34,291 nucleotides of DNA from Acidobacteriota bacterium (GTDB taxonomy: Bacteria > Acidobacteriota > Vicinamibacteria > Vicinamibacterales > UBA2999), in the NCBI GenBank assembly GCA_016789705.1, contig JAEUQR010000131.1, positions 1-34,291 of the forward strand, given 5' to 3'. The notes under the pieces are model-generated. The model searched no databases and was not told the DNA's origin. It saw only the letters and a list, made by a program, of their open reading frames with translations. Shown piece after piece: positions 22,807 through 31,460 of this stretch. Each line of letters begins with the position of its first letter. The first letter of the stretch is position 1. A program made the translations under genes and the position numbers.

Positions 22807-23997
22807 ATGGACGTCAGGCATCCGTTATCTCGTCGTCGGTTTTTCGGTGGTGTGGCCGCGGCCGTCGGCGCCCTGGGCCTGAAGCCCGCCAGCCTCCTCG
22901 GGCAGGTGCGCACCGAACAGTTCACCGGCGGTGAGGCCCAGTACGACGCCTTCGTCAAGATCGCGAGCAACGAGAACAACTGGGGTCCGCCCCCGGCGGT
23001 GATGGAGGCGATGCAGCACGCCTTCAAGTACGCCAACCGCTACGGCAACCCCGACGGGGGGATCATTCAGGCGATCGCCGAACACCATGGCGTGAAGCGC
23101 GAGAACGTCCTGCTCACCGCCGGCTCGGGCGAAGTGCTCGACGTCGTCGGCACCACCTACCTGCAGGGCGGCAAGTTCGTGCTCGGCGCCGACCCGTCGT
23201 ACGGCTCGGTCTATCAGCACGCCACCAGCATCAAGTCGGACGCCATCAAGGTGCCGCTGCTCAAGGACTACCGCCAGGACATCCCCGGGATGATCCTCGC
23301 CGCGAACCGCAACGCGCGCGACATCGGGTTCTTCTACCTCTGCAACCCCAACAACCCGACCGGCGTCGTCATCTCGGCCAAGGAAGTGAAGCAGGTCGTC
23401 GAGGGCATTCCGAAGGACATGCCCATCCTCATCGACGAGGCCTACCACCACTACGTCGACGACCCGGCCTACGGCACCTCGGTGCCCTACGTGCTCGAAG
23501 GCCGTCCCGTGATCGTGGCGCGCACCTTCTCGAAGATCGCGGCGCTCGCCGCCATGCGTGTCGGCTACGCTATCGCGCCGGCCGAGGTCATCCAGCGCAT
23601 GCGGCCCTACACGACCAGCGCGAGCGGCGTGAACGTGCTGGCGAAGTTCGCGGCCGCAGCCTCGCTCAAGGACACGGCCGGCCAGGCTGAGATTCGCCGC
23701 AAGACGATCGCGCTGCGCAACAGCACCTCGAAGGAACTCGAGGCGTGGGGTTACCCGGTGATCCCGTCGCAGACGAACTTCTTCATGGTCAGCCTGCACG
23801 ACAAGACGGTGCAGCCGACGATTCAGGCGTTCCGCGAGAAGAACATCCTCGTCGGCCGTCCGTTCCCGCCGATGCTGAACCACCTGCGCGTGTCGATTGG
23901 CCGCGACGAAGACATGGCCAAGTTCCTCACCGCGTTCAAGGAAATCTTCCCGAAGCGCGCGCCGGTCAGCTCGACCGCGGCGCCCGCGCAGCGCTAA
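22807..23997 (+). CDS. Tat-exported PLP aminotransferase, histidinol-phosphate aminotransferase-like
   Basis: A 396-residue fold-type I PLP enzyme, similar to histidinol-phosphate aminotransferases. The N-terminus SRRRFFGGVAAAVGALGLKPASLLGQ is a twin-arginine signal (RRxFF), so the enzyme is likely exported folded with its cofactor. Catalytic marks are ASNENNWGPPP (substrate loop), N180-P-N-N-P-T-G, D210 with Y213 in LIDEAYHHYV, the PLP lysine K243 in TFSKIAALAAMRVGY with R251, and RVSIGRDEDMAKF near the end. The start at 22807 has a GGAGGG site 7 bases upstream. A strong terminator follows. Substrate and purpose of a periplasmic aminotransferase are not known. Amino-acid recycling with the divergent peptidase is one option. 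Confidence 0.92.
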   Translation: MDVRHPLSRRRFFGGVAAAVGALGLKPASLLGQVRTEQFTGGEAQYDAFVKIASNENNWGPPPAVMEAMQHAFKYANRYGNPDGGIIQAIAEHHGVKRENVLLTAGSGEVLDVVGTTYLQGGKFVLGADPSYGSVYQHATSIKSDAIKVPLLKDYRQDIPGMILAANRNARDIGFFYLCNPNNPTGVVISAKEVKQVVEGIPKDMPILIDEAYHHYVDDPAYGTSVPYVLEGRPVIVARTFSKIAALAAMRVGYAIAPAEVIQRMRPYTTSASGVNVLAKFAAAASLKDTAGQAEIRRKTIALRNSTSKELEAWGYPVIPSQTNFFMVSLHDKTVQPTIQAFREKNILVGRPFPPMLNHLRVSIGRDEDMAKFLTAFKEIFPKRAPVSSTAAPAQR

Positions 23998-24022
23998 CCG
24001 CGCCGCACGAGAGTACACGGCG

Positions 24023-24056
24023 AAGGGCCGGCGGATTCCGCCGGCCCTTTCGTTTG
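24023..24056. terminator. Intrinsic terminator
   Basis: A 12-bp perfect stem, AAGGGCCGGCGG (24023-24034) with CCGCCGGCCCTT (24038-24049), has a 3-base loop (ATT) and is followed by TTTCGTTT on the plus strand. It ends the aminotransferase transcript 26 bases after its stop. Read on the minus strand, A/T-poor sequence follows, so it is probably only partly bidirectional. Confidence 0.88.
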
Positions 24057-24082
24057 TACGGTCGGCGGGCGGACCGCAGCTG

Positions 24083-24487
24083 CTACCGAGTCTGGTCGAG
24101 CAGCCAGCGTCCGGTAGTGGGGCGGTCGGTGTTGAAGGTGCCGAAGCGGGAGTGCCGGGTGGCGGTGGCGGTCACGTCACGCACGGGGTCGCCGGCCGTG
24201 CGGCCGTCCTTGTCCACGAAGGTCGTGAGCGAGAGCACCTGGCGCGCCCCGGGCGCGAGGGTGCCGGGCACGGCGGCCCGGTAGGTGCCATTCACGACGA
24301 ACTGCGCGTCGCTCCACGCGAAGTCGCCGTCGTTCACGACCACGATCGCGCCGCCCTCCACGGTGACCTGCGCCACCATCGGCTTGGCGCGCATGTCGTC
24401 CACCGCCAGCCACGTACCGTAGACCATCGCCGCCGACACAACGACGAGGGCGATGGCGACGATCGTCTTCTTGACTCCCAGGGTCAT
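24083..24487 (-). CDS. Single-pass membrane protein, hypothetical
   Basis: A 134-residue protein with one N-terminal membrane helix (KKTIVAIALVVVSAAMVYGTWLAV, about 6-29), which may also act as an uncleaved signal anchor. It is followed by a small beta-rich domain: MVAQVTVEGGAIVVVNDGDFAWSDAQFVVNGTYRAAVPGTLAPGARQVLSLTTFVDKDG. The NDGDFAWSDAQFVVNG segment looks like an immunoglobulin-like fold with a domain-of-binding character, but no named family is recognised. The ATG at 24487 is 4 bases after the permease gene's stop, which puts it last in the four-gene minus-strand operon. It may be an accessory subunit of the ABC system. Confidence 0.75.
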   Translation of the reverse strand: MTLGVKKTIVAIALVVVSAAMVYGTWLAVDDMRAKPMVAQVTVEGGAIVVVNDGDFAWSDAQFVVNGTYRAAVPGTLAPGARQVLSLTTFVDKDGRTAGDPVRDVTATATRHSRFGTFNTDRPTTGRWLLDQTR

Positions 24488-24491
24488 GTCG

Positions 24492-25666
24492 CTACCGTCC
24501 GAAGATGATCCGCTCGCGCCCCATCGCGCGGGCAGTCAGGCCCACGAGCAGCAGCGCGCACCCGAGCGCCGACACCCCGGCCACGAGGAACAGCCACGCG
24601 CCTGGCGGCTGCCCGCCGAGCACGTCCGAGGCGAGCGCGTATTGCCCGAGCACCGGCACCGGCGCCAGCCACGGCCGGCGCGAGAGCGGATAGAACGTGG
24701 CCAGCATGCCGGGCAGCATCGGCAGCAGCATCAGCATGCCCAGATAACCCTGTGCCTCCTTGAAGCTGCGCGCGAAGGTGGATGCGAACAGCACCATCGC
24801 GGCGAGGAAGAGCGCCAGCGGCAGGATGAGCAGCAGCAGGCTGAAGAGCTCGCCGTCACTCACGCGGAAGCGGATGCCGAGGTCGTGCCACGGAATGCGC
24901 CGCAGCACGTTCACGGTGATGATCATCGAGAAGACGACCGAGACGCAGCCGAGGGCCGAGGCGGCCAGCCACTTGCCCGACGCCAGCACCCAGCGTGGCA
25001 CCGGATTGAGCAGCAGCGGCTCGAGCGAGCCACGTTCGCGTTCGCCGGCCGTTGAATCGATCGCGATCTGCATGCCGCCGACGAGTCCGGCGATGACGAG
25101 CAGCAGCGGCAGGAACGACAGCAGCGTCGCGAGACGCGCCTGGCTGCTCGAGACCTCCACGTCTTCGAGGCGGATCGGCTGGGCGATGCCGGGCGCCACG
25201 CCGCGGGCGATGAGCCGCAGGCTGGCGAGCTGCCCGGCGTAGCCGCCGACGAGCGCCCGCACGCGCGCGATCTTCGGGCGCGCCCGTTCGCGCGTGCTTT
25301 CGCTGACGAGCTTCACGTCGGCCGTCTGCGCGCGGCCCATGCGCGTCATGAAGTCGGACTCGATGATGAGCACGACGTCTTCCACGCGGTCGAGCACCGC
25401 CTGCTCCGGATCGGCCGGCCCGGGCACGACCTTCACGCCCGTCTGCTGGCCGAGCCACTGCACGAAAGCGGGCGCATGTTCGGCGCCCACCACGGGCAGC
25501 GTGAGTTCTTCGGCGCCGCGGGCACTGCCGGCCGTACTCGTCAGCATCACGCCCAGCAGGATCGGCGTCATGAGCGCCGAGAACACGAGTGTGGCGAGCG
25601 ACCGGCGGTCGCGAATACCGTCCACGAGTTCCTTGCGCGCAACCGCGAGAAGGGCGCCCATCCACC

Positions 25667-25670
<4 letters not shown>
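24492..25670 (-). CDS. ABC-2 type transporter permease (NatB-like)
   Basis: A 392-residue membrane subunit of an ABC-2 exporter of the NatB type. The N-terminus WMGALLAVARKELVDGIRDRRSLATLVFSALMTPILLG, with one helix, is followed by a large extracytoplasmic domain (about 40-175). At least five further helices occupy the C-terminal half, with the conserved INVLRRIPW and GYLGMLMLLPMLPGMLATFY segments. Family members export sodium, peptides or drugs. The 4-base overlap with the upstream ATPase gene (25667-25670) and the 4-base gap to the downstream gene show a tight operon. The substrate is not visible. Confidence 0.9.
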
Positions 25671-26403
<733 letters not shown>

Positions 26404-26407
<4 letters not shown>

Positions 26408-27921
26408 GGAGCGGAGGGCGCGGCGGCCGTCGAGGGCGCGGATCGGGCCGGGGGCGGCGCCGCCGGCCCGGTGGGCGTGAGGAAGAAGGGCGGACGCGTC
26501 AGCGCTTCCGTGCAGGTCGCATCGAGGCCGCTGACGCTGGCCGCGCGCAGGAACCTGTCGACGATCGCCGGCACGCAGCCGCGCGTGAGCGTGATGTGGC
26601 CGGCGCCCGGCACGACGATGTGCCGCGAATTCGCCAGGTGCGGCGCCACGTGCTCGCCCCAGACCGGCGGCGTGACCGGATCGTCGGCACCCGACAGGAT
26701 GAGCACCGGCTTAGCCGACGCGACGGGCGCATAGTAGCTCTCGGGCACGTCGCCGCGCGGCCAGAAGCTGCAGGCCGAGTACTGCGCGTCGAACATCGCC
26801 GCGCCGAGGAAGCCACCGGCATCGGCGGCGACACGGTCCGCGGGCGTGATGCGCGGGATGTCTTCGGCGCACACGACCGAGAGGTGCATGCCGATGGCCA
26901 TGTCGCGCTTGTCACCTTCGGGCGCCGAGGCGAAGGCCAGCGCGAGGAGCCCCTGGTAGTTGCCCGCGGCCGCCTCGGTGAGCACACGCGGCAGGAGCGA
27001 TGCCACTTCCGGCACGTAGAGCGCCCGGAAGACGACGAGGGCCACATCGCGGCGCGACAGCGGCAACACGATCGGCAGGCCGGTGCGCGGATGCACGCCC
27101 TTCACGACCGGCCGCTCGGCCTCGAGGCGCGCGAAGAGCGCGCGGGTGTCGTCGCCGAGCGTGGGGAAAGCGGCCGCGCAGTCCGCGTCGGCCGCGCAGT
27201 CGGTGAACAGCCGATCGAGCGCCCGCTGCGCGTCTCGCGCGGTCGTGAGGGGCAGGCGCATGTCCTGCGGCGCCACGCCGTCGATGACCACGCTGCGCAC
27301 CTGCGCCTCGTGCTGCCGGAGGTAGACGAGGGCGGCGCGGGTGCCATAGGAGCCGCCCCACAGGTTGATCTGGCCGTAGCCGAGGAAGCGACGTACGTCG
27401 TCGAGGTCATCCATCGCGATCGACGTCGTGTAGAGACGCGGATCGGCGTCGAGCCCGGCGAGGCACGCGCGCAGGCGCGTGAGCGCGCGGTCGTCGTCCG
27501 TCGCCACCTCGTCCAGTTCCTCGAGCGACGGGTCACAGCCGAGCCGGTTCGACTCGCCCGTGCCGCGCTGATCCACGAACACGAGGTCGCGGCCGGTGCG
27601 GAAGCGGCGGAACATGCCCAGGCGGGCGCCCGCGAGCGTGGCGGCGCCGGCGCCGGGCCCGCCTTCGAGGATGAAGAGCGGGTCGGGGGCGGCGTCGCGG
27701 CGCAGGGCCGGCGCGACCACGATCTTGAGGGCGATGGTGCGGCCCTGGCCGGTGGCGCGATTCTCGGGCACGGTGAACGTGCCGCAGTACGCCCCGGCCG
27801 GGCCTTCATCAATCGCGCACTCGTGCAGCCGGTCGATGGCCGATGTGGCAGGCTGCGGGGCGCACGATGCGGCGGCGAGCGCCAGCAGCGCGGCCCCGAG
27901 TCGCGAGAACATCCCGACCAT
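26404..27921 (-). CDS. TAP-like alpha/beta hydrolase lipoprotein (proline iminopeptidase-related)
   Basis: A 505-residue exported lipoprotein. Lipobox AASC (Cys20) follows a hydrophobic stretch. The hydrolase fold belongs to the tripeptidyl-aminopeptidase / S33 proline-iminopeptidase group: oxyanion segment EGGPGAG (about 86-92), DQRGTGESNRLGC, nucleophile Ser191 in NLWGGSYGTRAAL, Asp414 in SGADDPVTPP and His442 in GAGHITLTRGC. The triad is complete. The C-terminal part (from about 456) is Pro/Ala-rich. Such enzymes cleave N-terminal residues or small peptides. It is first in a minus-strand operon with an ABC-2 ATPase and permease, with 4-base overlap. The ATG at 27921 was chosen over that at 27912 because it is the first in frame after the divergent promoter region. 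Confidence 0.9.
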
Positions 27922-27956
27922 TACACCACGCCGGCCAATCCTCGCGTGCCCCCTGC

Positions 27957-27984
27957 TTGACGAGTCGCGACGCTCCGATAAATT
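27957..27984 (+). promoter_or_regulatory. Putative sigma70-type promoter for the transglycosylase-like gene
   Basis: TTGACG (27957-27962) matches the -35 consensus at five of six bases. After 16 bases TAAATT (27979-27984) matches the -10 consensus at four of six. The start would fall near 27991, giving a very short leader before the GTG at 27999. It lies in the 77-base gap to the divergent hydrolase gene. Confidence 0.5.
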
Positions 27985-27998
27985 ACGTGGAGCAGATC

Positions 27999-29435
27999 GT
28001 GGTGTCCCTCCGTCCACGTGGCCGCGTGGCGCTCGTCGCCGCTCTGCTCGCGCTCACCGGCCGCATGGCCGCGGCCGAGCCGCTCAGCCGTGCCGCGGCC
28101 CGGCTCGAGGACGACCTCACGGTCGTGCAGGCGTTTCGGCCCGCCTACCGCTTCTGGCAGCACATCTTCACGATTCCCGACGGGCGCATCGCGTTCGGCA
28201 GCGAACAGGACGGCCGGCTGCTGGCGACGTTCCCGACGAAGGGCGACTGGGGCCGTGACGCCTTCTACGTCGACACGACGCTCGCCGCCACGCTGAACGG
28301 TGTCGTGTGGCCGGCGAAGCTCGACGACCGGCGGGATCTCGTGGTGCGGCGCTTCGGGCCGGCCACCGGACCGCTCCTGCACAATCCGACACGCGGCCTC
28401 TTCCTGCTGCCCAACATTCCCAAGTACGCGCCGTTCCTCGACCAGTGGAGCCGTATCTACGAACGCTTCGGCGTGCCGGCCGAAATCGGCCTTTCGCAGG
28501 CCATCCTCGAGTCGGGACTGAACGGTGTGGCGAAGTCGCGGGCGAGCGCCCTCGGGCTCTGCCAGTGGCTGCGCCGCAACTGGCAGGCTCTCGATCGTCT
28601 GTCACCGGCCGTCATCGAGGCGTTCAACCAGACCACGCAGGCGCCCTACTGCGCCGCCTACCTGTCGATCCTCGGCACGATGTACGGCAGCTTCATTCCG
28701 GCGCTGTCGGAACACCACTCGGGCGGCGTCAACGTGGGCCGCGCGCTCATCAACGGTGAGCGCCTCGGCGGCGCCACCGTGCCCGAGCAGTACTTCCGCG
28801 GCTCGCAGTTCGCCCGCGACCTGCGCCAGGTGGACCTGCGCGGCTACCGCGATCTCTACCGCACGTACGGCATCCGCTCGTTCCGCTACGCCGAGATGGT
28901 CTTCGGCAACACCCTCACCGTGCGGCAACTGCGCGCGACCGTGCCGCAGGAGCGCATCTTCGCCATGCGCACGACCCGCGCGGTGCCGGCCGGCGAGATC
29001 ACGAAACGCACGAGCCTCACCGCGAGCGAGGTGCAGCGCTTCAACCCGGCCCTCACGCGCGCCGTGCCTGCCGGGGCCACGATCTACTTGCCGGTGCGGG
29101 TGCCGGAGTTCGGCGCCGACGTCACGTTCTGGCAGCGCGACGCGGCGCCGGCGTTCACCGCCGCCCTCGACGACTTCCTCCAGCTCACACCGGGCGTGCA
29201 GCGCTGGCACGACGCCGCGTTCGAATCGGTGCTGCAGGGCTACCGCAAGCGCTTCGAAGCCACGGGCACCGAAGAAGGCGACGTCATGGCCGCCACGCTC
29301 GCCTACGTCATCGGCGATCTGCGCACGAGTCGGCGCGCGGCGATTCTCGAGGACTTCCGCTCGAACGGCCAGATCCTGCAGCTCTTCAGACAAGGCGCCG
29401 CCGAACTGGGACACCTGCTCACCGGCAGCCACTAG
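27999..29435 (+). CDS. Secreted lytic-transglycosylase-like protein with LysM-like segment
   Basis: A 478-residue exported protein. An Arg-rich n-region and hydrophobic segment (SLRPRGRVALVAALLALTGRMAAAEP) form a signal peptide with cleavage near AAA-EP. The middle has a soluble-lytic-transglycosylase-like domain: PKYAPFLDQWSRIYERFGVPAEIGLSQAILESGLNGVAKSRASALGLCQWL, with the probable catalytic Glu171 in ILESG and a GLCQW block in place of the usual GxMQ(F/I). Downstream, from about 330, a LysM-like repeat (RTTRAVPAGEITKRTSLTASEVQRFNP) carries the typical NPAL-x-AVPAG-T-Y-LP ending. These parts fit peptidoglycan cleavage or remodelling. GTG at 27999 has a GGAG site 6 bases upstream. Confidence 0.85.
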   Translation: MVSLRPRGRVALVAALLALTGRMAAAEPLSRAAARLEDDLTVVQAFRPAYRFWQHIFTIPDGRIAFGSEQDGRLLATFPTKGDWGRDAFYVDTTLAATLNGVVWPAKLDDRRDLVVRRFGPATGPLLHNPTRGLFLLPNIPKYAPFLDQWSRIYERFGVPAEIGLSQAILESGLNGVAKSRASALGLCQWLRRNWQALDRLSPAVIEAFNQTTQAPYCAAYLSILGTMYGSFIPALSEHHSGGVNVGRALINGERLGGATVPEQYFRGSQFARDLRQVDLRGYRDLYRTYGIRSFRYAEMVFGNTLTVRQLRATVPQERIFAMRTTRAVPAGEITKRTSLTASEVQRFNPALTRAVPAGATIYLPVRVPEFGADVTFWQRDAAPAFTAALDDFLQLTPGVQRWHDAAFESVLQGYRKRFEATGTEEGDVMAATLAYVIGDLRTSRRAAILEDFRSNGQILQLFRQGAAELGHLLTGSH

Positions 29436-29837
29436 CCATCCTTCTCGGTCGCCGTTCGCGTGCCGCATCCGATCGCGCCGTCGGCACGGGGAGGGCACTG
29501 GCCCGCGGCTGACGGGAGCCCACGGAATTCGAAGCCTCCCTGCCAGATCTGAAATGCGGGGCGTCCGTCCGCAGCCGGCTCATCGCTCGGCACCTCCCCT
29601 CAAGACATTGACTTGATTGGACTTGTCTGACCGTCTCGACGGCGGTCGACAGGTGGCGCGCTTCTGGCTATTCCGGGGGTGTCATGGAACACGCACCCAA
29701 CGGCCTCGCCACACTCATGGCCCGGACCCGCGAGTCGGTTCCAGCGGGCCTCCTGTCACCCGCATCGCCCACTTCCCCCGGGGCGCTCATCAATCCGTTC
29801 GTCGTTCAGTCGTTCCCGCACGCCGGGGACTGTGGTG
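29436..29837. other. 402-base intergenic region before the first FN3 gene
   Basis: No protein gene or RNA gene is supported here. The region holds a possible promoter element TTGACT (29608-29613) without a matching -10 box, and the direct repeat GACTTG at 29610-29615 and 29620-29625, spaced 10 bases (one helical turn) apart. Just after that is a small hairpin CCGTC-TC-GACGG (29632-29643). The first 150 bases show no motif I can support. The region may be a long 5' leader of the FN3 gene starting at 29838. Confidence 0.4.
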
Positions 29838-31274
29838 ATGCCTGTGGGGATTTCTGTGTTCGCTGACGTCTTCTGCCGCGGCCGCAACGTGGCCCGGCTT
29901 GCCCATTCCTGGCTGGTCGGTGCTGCGGCCGTGGCGCTGCTGGTCGTCTTCTCCGCTTCCACCGCGTCCGCACAGACGGCGTCGGTGACGGCTGTGTGGG
30001 ATCGCAACACCGACACGTTGACGACCGGCTACGTGGTGCATTACGGAACGACCCCTGGTTCTTACGCGTGGTCGTACGATGCGGGGAATCTGACGAGCGC
30101 CCAGCTCACGTTGACGCGAGGCTCGATCTATTATTTCGTCGTTCGCGCCTACAACACGTCGGCGCTGCAAGGTCCACCGTCGAACGAAGCCACGATCGAC
30201 CTGCGGACGACGACACCGGCGCCGACGGCGACACTCACCGCGACCCTGCAGAACGGCAACACTGCCGTCGTCACCTGGCAGACCACCAACGCGGTTTCGG
30301 CCACCCTCAACGGCGCGAGCGTCCCCCTCAACGGCACGCAGAACTATCCCGTTTCGACCACGACGACCTTCACGATCGTCGCCGCGAACTCGGCTGGCGC
30401 GACCGTCACGAGGAGCGCCACGGTGACGGTCACGCCGCCATCGACCTCGGCCCCGAGTGCTCCGACCAACATGGCCGTGGCGGTGAGCGGTGCCCGCGCC
30501 ACCTTCTCGTGGCGGGCTCCGTCATCTGGTGCGGCGCCCACCGGCTATCTCGTCGACGTCGGAGTGTCCGGCACGACGCGCATGATCGCGAGCGGACACA
30601 ACGTCGGCAACGTGCTCTCGGTGGCGGCTGACCTCCCGAAGGGGCGCTACAACGCCAGAGTTCGCGCTGCCAACGCCGCCGGCATAAGCGGCTACTCCAA
30701 CCTCTACCAGTTCAGGATCGGCCGGACGCTGGTGTCGCCGAGCGGCTTCAGCGTGCAGTGGGTCGGGACCACGGCCGTTCTCTCCTGGACCGCCCCGACC
30801 GCAGACGGTGCGGTCGAAAACGTGCCGACAGCGTATGTGCTCGAGGCAGGCACGGCGCCAGGAATGTCCGATGTTGCCACGGTGAATCTGGGCAACGTCA
30901 CCCGCTTCAGCGCGCCGATCCCAGGGGGGGTCTATTACGTGCGGGTGCGCGCCGAGAACGCCTACGGCGGCTCGGACCCCACACCGGACCTGGTGCTGGT
31001 GCCACCAGACGCGCCTGGCGCTCCGAATACGCTGGTGGCGTCGCGGGTCAACTCGACGGTGAACCTCCGCTGGAACGCCCCGGCCGGATCCTCGGTCAGT
31101 GGCTACGTTATCGAGGCGGGCAGCGCGCCCGGTCTCTCCGACGTCGCCCGGCTCCAGGTGGGCCCCGGAACGACGTTTTCGGCCGTGGCACCGGTTGGCA
31201 CTTACTACATTCGCGTGCGGGCGCTGAACGGCCGAGGCCCGGGACTGCCGTCAAATGAGGTCCTTGTGCAGTAG
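29838..31274 (+). CDS. Secreted fibronectin type III repeat protein
   Basis: A 478-residue exported protein. The signal peptide (ARLAHSWLVGAAAVALLVVFSASTASAQ, cleavage near residue 45) is followed by an FN3 module (about 48-130: ASVTAVWDRNTDTLTTGYVVHYGTTPGSYAW, ending in IYYFVVRAYN). Next comes an Ig-like module (about 135-215: VTWQTTNAVSATLNGASVPLNG), then three further FN3 modules with the pattern W-x-A-P, a G-x-A-P-G/x-S-D-V-A core and a closing Y-Y-(V/I)-R-V-R-A-x-N strand. Such proteins usually bind or display ligands at the surface; no enzymatic domain is seen. ATG at 29838 has a GGGGA site about 9 bases upstream. A paralogue follows at 31461. Confidence 0.85.
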   Translation: MPVGISVFADVFCRGRNVARLAHSWLVGAAAVALLVVFSASTASAQTASVTAVWDRNTDTLTTGYVVHYGTTPGSYAWSYDAGNLTSAQLTLTRGSIYYFVVRAYNTSALQGPPSNEATIDLRTTTPAPTATLTATLQNGNTAVVTWQTTNAVSATLNGASVPLNGTQNYPVSTTTTFTIVAANSAGATVTRSATVTVTPPSTSAPSAPTNMAVAVSGARATFSWRAPSSGAAPTGYLVDVGVSGTTRMIASGHNVGNVLSVAADLPKGRYNARVRAANAAGISGYSNLYQFRIGRTLVSPSGFSVQWVGTTAVLSWTAPTADGAVENVPTAYVLEAGTAPGMSDVATVNLGNVTRFSAPIPGGVYYVRVRAENAYGGSDPTPDLVLVPPDAPGAPNTLVASRVNSTVNLRWNAPAGSSVSGYVIEAGSAPGLSDVARLQVGPGTTFSAVAPVGTYYIRVRALNGRGPGLPSNEVLVQ

Positions 31275-31283
31275 CGATAACTG

Positions 31284-31310
31284 CCGAAGTCGAATACGTT
31301 TCGATTTCGG
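31284..31310. terminator. Hairpin just after the first FN3 gene
   Basis: CCGAAGTCGAA (31284-31294) pairs with TTCGATTTCGG (31300-31310), with one G-U pair, around a 5-base loop, 10 bases after the stop. There is no T-tract afterwards, so it may stabilise the 3' end or slow transcription rather than act as a full intrinsic terminator. Confidence 0.45.
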
Positions 31311-31383
31311 GCACGGGACGGCACAAATTACACTAGGGGAAGTGACGAGGTCCGTCAGTTCCGACTGGAAACCCTAACGATAT

Positions 31384-31436
31384 GCGCCAGTTCGTGACCG
31401 CCTCCCTCGGGGCTTCACGACTGGCGCGTTTCTTGT
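31384..31436 (+). terminator. Terminator-like hairpin in the leader of the second FN3 gene
   Basis: GCGCCAGTTCGTGA (31384-31397) pairs with TCACGACTGGCGC (31415-31427), 13 bp with a single bulged T, around a 17-base loop. It is followed by GTTTCTTGT. Its place, 25 bases before the ATG-proximal GGAG ribosome site and 106 bases after the first FN3 gene's hairpin, suggests an attenuator for the second gene or a late terminator for the first. Confidence 0.6.
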
Positions 31437-31460
31437 AGTAGGTTACGTCGGAGCTTCCCG

